Source of the DNA: Erwinia sp039023475
GTDB taxonomy: Bacteria > Pseudomonadota > Gammaproteobacteria > Enterobacterales > Enterobacteriaceae
Assembly (NCBI RefSeq): GCF_039023475.1
Contig: NZ_JBCHVB010000001.1
Span: 992,001-1,056,000, forward strand
Direction: 5' to 3'
DNA: 64,000 nucleotides
Below the pieces are notes generated by a model, which saw nothing but the letters and a program-made list of their open reading frames with translations, had not been told where the DNA came from and made no database searches. This document shows, one piece after another, positions 60,028-64,000 of the stretch (position 1 is its first letter; the number at the start of each line of letters is the position of its first letter). Made by a program: the position numbers and the translations under genes.

Positions 60028-61515
60028 TCAGTGGCTTTTCACTTCTCGTTTCGCAGGCGGCATCTGAGGGGTTTTCACATCGCTGCTTAGCCAACCATGC
60101 AGGTAATGTTCAATCTGCTCCAGGCTGCGGTTACGGGTTTCCGGCACGCATTTGATGACAAAGAGCGCGCCAAACAGGCCGATAAACGCAAAGATAAAGA
60201 AAGCGCCAGACAGGCCGACCGAGGCCAGCAGCATCGGGAAGGCCAGCGAGATCATAAAATTGGCAATCCACATGGCGAATACCGCCCCGCCCATAAAGAT
60301 CCCCCGCAGGCGGGTGGGAAATATTTCCGAGAGCAGCAGCCAGGTAACCGGCGACAGCGCGCCCTGCTGAAAGCTGAGGAACATCAGCATTCCCAGCAGC
60401 ACCATATAGCCGCGCATCACGTCCGGCTGGCCGTTGATGGTTTCCGGCATCAGATAGCTGACGGCGCCGATAAACAGCAGGCAGGCGGTGCAGCCGAACT
60501 GACCGATCATGGTCATGGTCCTGCGCCCAATCCGCCCCAGTAGCCAGATGCCGACAAAGGTCATCAGAACGGAGATCGCGCCGTTGGCGATAGTGGCGAA
60601 AAGCGCCGTATCCGTACTCATGCCCACTGCCTTCAGCATGGTAGGCGCGTAATACATAATGGTGTTCACGCCGGAAAGCTGCTGGATCACCGCAATGCCG
60701 ATACCGATTAAAAAGAGTTTGAACAGCCAGGGTTTTTTCAGCGCTTTCAGGCTGGGTTTCCCCTGATTTTCGTCCTCCGCCAGCGTTTCCTCAATTTCCG
60801 TCAGCTCCCATTCCACGTCTCCTTTCGCCCGGGTCCGTTCCAGCACGCGACGCGCTTCCGCCAGGCGGCCTTTCATGGCGTACCATCTTGGCGTGTCGGG
60901 CATAAACATCATGCCGAACCAGAGCGCCACGGCGGGAATAGTGGCAACCGCAAGCATCCAGCGCCAGGTATCATGTCCGCCCCACGCCGCGTTAAACCCC
61001 GCATTGGAGATATAGGCCAGCATCTGCCCGGAGACGATCATCAGCTCCTGAATGGTCACCAGCTGACCGCGCCGGTTGGCGGGAGCCATCTCAGCAATAT
61101 AGACCGGCACGGTGGCCGCCGCGCCGCCGACCGCCACGCCAAGCACCAGGCGGAAGAAAATCATCCACTCCACGTCCGGCGCCATCGAGGTGCCGAGTGC
61201 GCCTATGGCAAAGATGACGGCAAGGGTGATGATGATTTTCTTACGCCCGGCCGCAGCGGCAAAATGGCCGGAGAGCAGCGCGCCAAAAGCGGCACCAAAC
61301 AGCAGTGAGCTGGTGACCAGACCGGTCGTAAACGGCGTCAGATGCAGCTCATCGCCCATAAAGAGCAGCGCGCCTGAAATCACACCTGTGTCATAGCCAA
61401 ACAGCAGGCCGCCCAGCGTCGCCACGGCCGCCACAACTTTTACGAAGGGCTCCGTGCGCGTCTGACTGTTCGGCCCCGAAGCCTTATTGGGGGTGAGATA
61501 TTGTTCTTTTGCCAT
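60028..61515 (-). CDS. Sugar porter family MFS transporter (IolT-like)
   Basis: Proton-coupled sugar or myo-inositol importer of the SP family of the major facilitator superfamily, 495 aa from ATG 61515 (MAKEQYLTPNK). A start at 61533 or 61584 is also open, and the nearest Shine-Dalgarno (GAGG) is rather far at 12 bases. Twelve membrane segments are seen. SP signatures are GYDTGVISGALLFM, the A-motif GRKK, a family loop MPDTPRWYAMKGR, QQLSGVNTIMYYAPTML and the C-terminal PETRNRSLEQIE. The QQLSGVN and GYDTGVISGAL motifs resemble inositol (IolT) and galactose/arabinose (GalP/AraE) transporters. No inositol genes are in the window, so the substrate stays open. Confidence 0.83.
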   Translation of the reverse strand: MAKEQYLTPNKASGPNSQTRTEPFVKVVAAVATLGGLLFGYDTGVISGALLFMGDELHLTPFTTGLVTSSLLFGAAFGALLSGHFAAAAGRKKIIITLAVIFAIGALGTSMAPDVEWMIFFRLVLGVAVGGAAATVPVYIAEMAPANRRGQLVTIQELMIVSGQMLAYISNAGFNAAWGGHDTWRWMLAVATIPAVALWFGMMFMPDTPRWYAMKGRLAEARRVLERTRAKGDVEWELTEIEETLAEDENQGKPSLKALKKPWLFKLFLIGIGIAVIQQLSGVNTIMYYAPTMLKAVGMSTDTALFATIANGAISVLMTFVGIWLLGRIGRRTMTMIGQFGCTACLLFIGAVSYLMPETINGQPDVMRGYMVLLGMLMFLSFQQGALSPVTWLLLSEIFPTRLRGIFMGGAVFAMWIANFMISLAFPMLLASVGLSGAFFIFAFIGLFGALFVIKCVPETRNRSLEQIEHYLHGWLSSDVKTPQMPPAKREVKSH

Positions 61516-61622
61516 AACGTTCTGTGACCTCATTTCTTGCCTGGTGGAAGGAGATGGTCGGGGAATGAAACGTTTGCGCGACATTCACCTGCTATGGCAA
61601 CCAATTTAGATCTTTTTTTTCA

Positions 61623-61640
61623 TTTCATATAACTATGAAA
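61623..61640. promoter_or_regulatory. Palindromic operator candidate upstream of the sugar porter gene
   Basis: TTTCATA-TAAC-TATGAAA has perfect 7-base arms with a 4-base spacer, 108-125 bases upstream of the predicted start of the sugar porter gene, in A/T-rich DNA. It has the form of an operator for a dimeric regulator; which one cannot be told. Confidence 0.4.
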
Positions 61641-61859
61641 ATTAAATTTTGCGGCACAGATCGCACTCGCCTGTCATCTTTATGATGAGAGTCGCATTAA
61701 AACACGAGGTTGCTTGTTCATGATGGTAATTCCTGCTCTCAGCCAAAAGCGTTAACCATACCTTTTTCGGGTTAAATATTTCATTTAACCCTAATAACGT
61801 TATCACTATTCATTTCAGCTGGAGCTGCCGTTGTCGGGCTGGAGGGTGATACTGAGGTG

Positions 61860-61908
61860 AAAAAGGCCGTACCCGCCGGGCAAAAGGTTCTCTGCCCGGC
61901 GGGTACGG
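61860..61908 (-). terminator. Terminator of the efflux operon
   Basis: A perfect 15-base, very G+C-rich stem (61867-61881 and 61894-61908) with a 12-base loop. On the minus strand it is followed by CCTTTTT and lies 25 bases after the stop of the outer-membrane factor gene. Confidence 0.88.
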
Positions 61909-61932
61909 TTAACAGAAGAGATGCAGAAAGGG

Positions 61933-63486
61933 TTACCCCTGACGACCCGGACTTTCCGCCGGGCCAAAGACGGAAAATTCCGGCAGCGTCACGTTCTGAT
62001 ACGGCTCCCAGCCGCCGCCAAGCGCTTTGTAAAGCGCCACGAGATCCAGGCTGCTCTGCACCCTGGCTGTGGCGGCCTGCTGCTTCGCCTGAGCTAACTG
62101 ACGCTGCGCGTCCAGCGCGTCAATGAATGAGGAGAGGCCTTTGCTATAGCTGTCATTCGCCAGATCGAACGCGTTCTGCATCGCCTCAACGGTCCGCTCA
62201 AGCTCCTCCGCCCTCTGCTGATCGGTACGGTAGCTGACCAGCGCGTTCTCAACATCCTGCAACGCAGTCAGTACGGTCTGCCGGTAGCTAAGCGCGGCGC
62301 TGGCCTGCTCCGCTCGGGCGAGCTTCACGCTGGAAACCAGCCTGCCGCCCTGAAACAGCGGGAGCGAAATAGCCGGGCCAAAGCTGTAGAAATGGCTGCT
62401 CCAGTTATCGAGATAGCTGATGTCGGTGTTACGCATGCCAAACTGCCCGGTCAACGACAGATCGGGGAAGAGCTGGGCTACAGAGACGCCTATACCCGCC
62501 GTTGCCGCATGAAGTTCGGCTTCTGCCGCCCGGATATCGGGCCGGCGACGCGCCAGGGTAGAAGGTAGCCCTACCGGCACCGCTTCCGGCAGCGGCGGCA
62601 GCGGCTTGCTGGTGATTAACTCCGCATCCAGCGCGCCGGGTGGCCTGCCGGTTAGCACCGCCAGCCCGTTCATCGCCTGACGGATCTGCGACTGATACTG
62701 CGGCAGTTGCGCCTTCAGCGAGCTGAGCTGGGCGCGGGCATTCTCCACGTCCAGCTGCGGAGAGAGCCCGTTACGCTGCCGGCTTTGGGTCAGTTCAAAC
62801 GTCTGCTGGGCAACCTCGATTTGCGTGCTGAGCGTCTGAACGATTGACTGGCCACCGCGCAGTTGCAGATAGGTGCGCGCCACCTCCGCCTCCAGCGACA
62901 CCAGCGCGTCATTACGATTTTCGATGGACTGCTGCTGTTGCGCGCCGGCCATTTCAACCTGACGGCGCACCTTACCCCACAAGTCCAGCTCCCATGAGGC
63001 GTCAAAGCTGCCCTGATAAAGCGTAACCGGCTGAGTTAAGCCGTTCAGCGCCGTGCGAAGTTCGGGATCGACGCTATCCGCCTGGTCATAGATGCCGTTC
63101 GCTTCCAGAGCGCCCTTCACGCCAAGCTGCTGCCGGTTCGCTGACAGATTGCCGTTCACCGATGGAAACCAGGCACCCCGCGCCTGATTAAGCTGCTGGC
63201 GCGAACCCGCAATACGCAGTACCGCCTGCTGGAGAGATAAGTTACCGGCAATCGCACGATCAATCAGGCTATTCAGCTCAGGGTCGTTGAAGGATCGCCA
63301 CCAGTCAGGGTTAGTCTGCGCGGCCAGAGGGCGCGAGCCTTCCTGCGACGCCATAGCGTTAAAAGCGGCCGGCGTGGACGGCACCGGTTTCTGATAGTCC
63401 GGTCCGACCGAACAGGCCGACAGGGCGAGCGTCACAGCCAGCGCCAGGCCGGACCGCGAACCTATAAATAACGGCGAAACGTTCAT
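61933..63486 (-). CDS. NodT-family outer-membrane efflux lipoprotein
   Basis: TolC-like outer-membrane channel of a tripartite efflux system (RND/NodT family), 517 aa from ATG 63486. The lipoprotein signal ends in LALSAC with Cys26 lipidated, followed by SVGPDYQKPVPSTPAAF, the typical NodT/OprM start. Two OEP repeats follow (about residues 70-275 and 290-490), each with long coiled-coil helices such as NRNDALVSLEAEVARTYLQLRG and QTVLTALQDVENALVSYRTDQQRAEELERTVEA. The end is QSSLDLVALYKALGGGW. It starts one base after the stop of the EmrB-type gene, so they form one operon. The periplasmic adaptor, if present, lies beyond the window. Confidence 0.9.
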   Translation of the reverse strand: MNVSPLFIGSRSGLALAVTLALSACSVGPDYQKPVPSTPAAFNAMASQEGSRPLAAQTNPDWWRSFNDPELNSLIDRAIAGNLSLQQAVLRIAGSRQQLNQARGAWFPSVNGNLSANRQQLGVKGALEANGIYDQADSVDPELRTALNGLTQPVTLYQGSFDASWELDLWGKVRRQVEMAGAQQQQSIENRNDALVSLEAEVARTYLQLRGGQSIVQTLSTQIEVAQQTFELTQSRQRNGLSPQLDVENARAQLSSLKAQLPQYQSQIRQAMNGLAVLTGRPPGALDAELITSKPLPPLPEAVPVGLPSTLARRRPDIRAAEAELHAATAGIGVSVAQLFPDLSLTGQFGMRNTDISYLDNWSSHFYSFGPAISLPLFQGGRLVSSVKLARAEQASAALSYRQTVLTALQDVENALVSYRTDQQRAEELERTVEAMQNAFDLANDSYSKGLSSFIDALDAQRQLAQAKQQAATARVQSSLDLVALYKALGGGWEPYQNVTLPEFSVFGPAESPGRQG

Positions 63487-63487
63487 G

Positions 63488-64000
63488 TCAGTGTGCTCCA
63501 GCACTGCCCTCGCTCTTAATAGGCGCAAGCAGTAAACAAAAAGGAATCAGAATCAGCGCAACGATGCTCAGCCCCATAAAAACGTCGATATAAGCGAGAA
63601 TGCGCGCCTGAGCGATCATCTCTCTGTAGAGTTGACCGGTGGCGATAGTGACCGGATCGCCGACCATGGTGGTGAAGTCTTTCACCGACTGCGCCCAGCG
63701 CTCCACGGTCAGATTAAAGGGCTCATTCAGCGGCGACATGTTATGCACCATATGCGCGCTGTGCACCTGCTCCCGTTCGGTAATCATCGCCGTAGAAAGG
63801 GATATGCCGATCGACCCCGCCACGTTGCGACACATGGTGAACAGCGCCGAGGCGTCGGCGTTCAGCCGCTGTGGAATGGTGACAAAGGCGATGGTGGTGA
63901 GCGGCACAAACAGAAAGCCCAGTCCGATCGTTTGCGCGCTGCGCATCATTACCAGCGTGGCGAAATCGACGTCCGGCGTCAGCGTCGACGAGTAAATAAA
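63488..64000 (-). CDS. EmrB/QacA-type MFS efflux permease (DHA2 family), partial
   Basis: C-terminal 170 residues of a 14-helix multidrug permease; the N-terminus lies right of the window. The stretch MMRSAQTIGLGFLFVPLTTIAFVTIPQRLNADASALFTMCRNVAGSIGISLSTAMIT is characteristic of EmrB-like DHA2 permeases. A periplasmic loop (QVHSAHMVHNMSPLNEPFNLTVERWAQSVKDF) and the last membrane segment (ILAYIDVFMGLSIVALILIPFCLLLAPI) follow. It forms an operon with the downstream NodT-type gene. Such permeases normally also need an HlyD/EmrA-type adaptor. Confidence 0.9.
   Translation of the reverse strand, partial: FIYSSTLTPDVDFATLVMMRSAQTIGLGFLFVPLTTIAFVTIPQRLNADASALFTMCRNVAGSIGISLSTAMITEREQVHSAHMVHNMSPLNEPFNLTVERWAQSVKDFTTMVGDPVTIATGQLYREMIAQARILAYIDVFMGLSIVALILIPFCLLLAPIKSEGSAGAH

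Larger units (their letters stand above)
61516..61932. other. Intergenic region between the efflux operon and the sugar porter gene (417 bp)
   Basis: No gene. It contains the palindrome at 61623-61640, A/T-rich promoter-like DNA for the sugar porter gene (minus strand), and the strong terminator of the efflux operon at its right end. Confidence 0.5.

Noticed and set aside
1..64000. CRISPR arrays, insertion sequences, integrases, rRNA, riboswitches
   Set aside because: No regularly spaced repeats, transposase or integrase motifs, rRNA segments or known riboswitch signatures were noticed in reading the window.

Overview
The window is chromosomal DNA of a gamma-proteobacterium of the order Enterobacterales. 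Almost every protein is a close, near full-length match to an Escherichia coli K-12 protein, and long runs of gene order match the E. coli 19-20 min region (rarA-lolA-ftsK-lrp-trxB-cydDC-aat-infA-clpA-clpS-cspD-ybjD-lysO-hcp-hcr-ltaE-amiD-ybjQ-ybjP-artPIQMJ-ybjO-potIHGF-ybjN-rimK-nfsA-ybjC-grxA-ybjM-ybjL-rybB-ybjG-dacC-yliI-gsiDCBA-iaaA-moeAB-ybiT). The differences (no serW, poxB, rlmC, deoR, gstB, rimO or fsaA at their E. coli places, and several insertions) suggest a relative outside the Escherichia group. An Erwiniaceae member such as Pantoea, Erwinia or Mixta is my best guess; this is inference, not a database result. No transposase, integrase, CRISPR array, rRNA or tRNA was seen.

Layout. 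1-17.6 kb: replication and recombination (rarA, partial), lipoprotein transport (lolA), chromosome segregation (ftsK), global regulation (lrp), thiol redox and cytochrome bd assembly (trxB, cydDC), the N-end rule and ClpAPS proteolysis block (aat, infA, clpA, clpS), cspD, and the OLD/TOPRIM ATPase ybjD. 17.7-24.6 kb: lysine export (lysO), nitrosative-stress hcp-hcr with recognisable FNR and NsrR sites, threonine aldolase, the AmiD amidase and small envelope genes. 24.7-28.5 kb: arginine uptake (artPIQM) with a diverged binding-protein paralogue. 29.0-31.7 kb: an accessory cassette of two Gate-domain membrane proteins (YjiH/YjiG-like) and an M20 amidohydrolase. It sits behind a sequence that fits a sigma54 promoter and is inserted between ybjO and potI. 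31.7-35.9 kb: the putrescine transporter potFGHI, with an ArgR-type palindrome upstream and a terminator-like hairpin after potF.

36.4-41.8 kb: ybjN, rimK, nfsA, ybjC, grxA, ybjM and ybjL, followed by the Hfq-dependent sRNA RybB with its own sigmaE promoter. 42-49.5 kb is the most rearranged part. It holds ybjG, an sdaC serine transporter, dacC, a HAD phosphatase, yliI, a KilAC-type antirepressor-like gene and a DUF4385 gene, in place of the E. coli deoR/gstB/bssR/rimO/dgcI/pdeI set. 49.6-58.2 kb: glutathione importer gsiABCD with iaaA, divergent from moeAB. 58.3-64 kb: ABC-F factor ybiT, an inositol/sugar porter, and the end of an RND-independent multidrug efflux operon (EmrB-type MFS, truncated by the window, plus a NodT-type outer-membrane factor).

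Functionally the window is mostly core housekeeping plus nitrogen-compound transport (arginine, putrescine, glutathione, serine, lysine, and probably an acylated amino acid or peptide). The most novel candidate is the sigma54-fronted YjiH-YjiG-M20 cassette, which looks like a small uptake-and-cleavage system for nitrogen scavenging.
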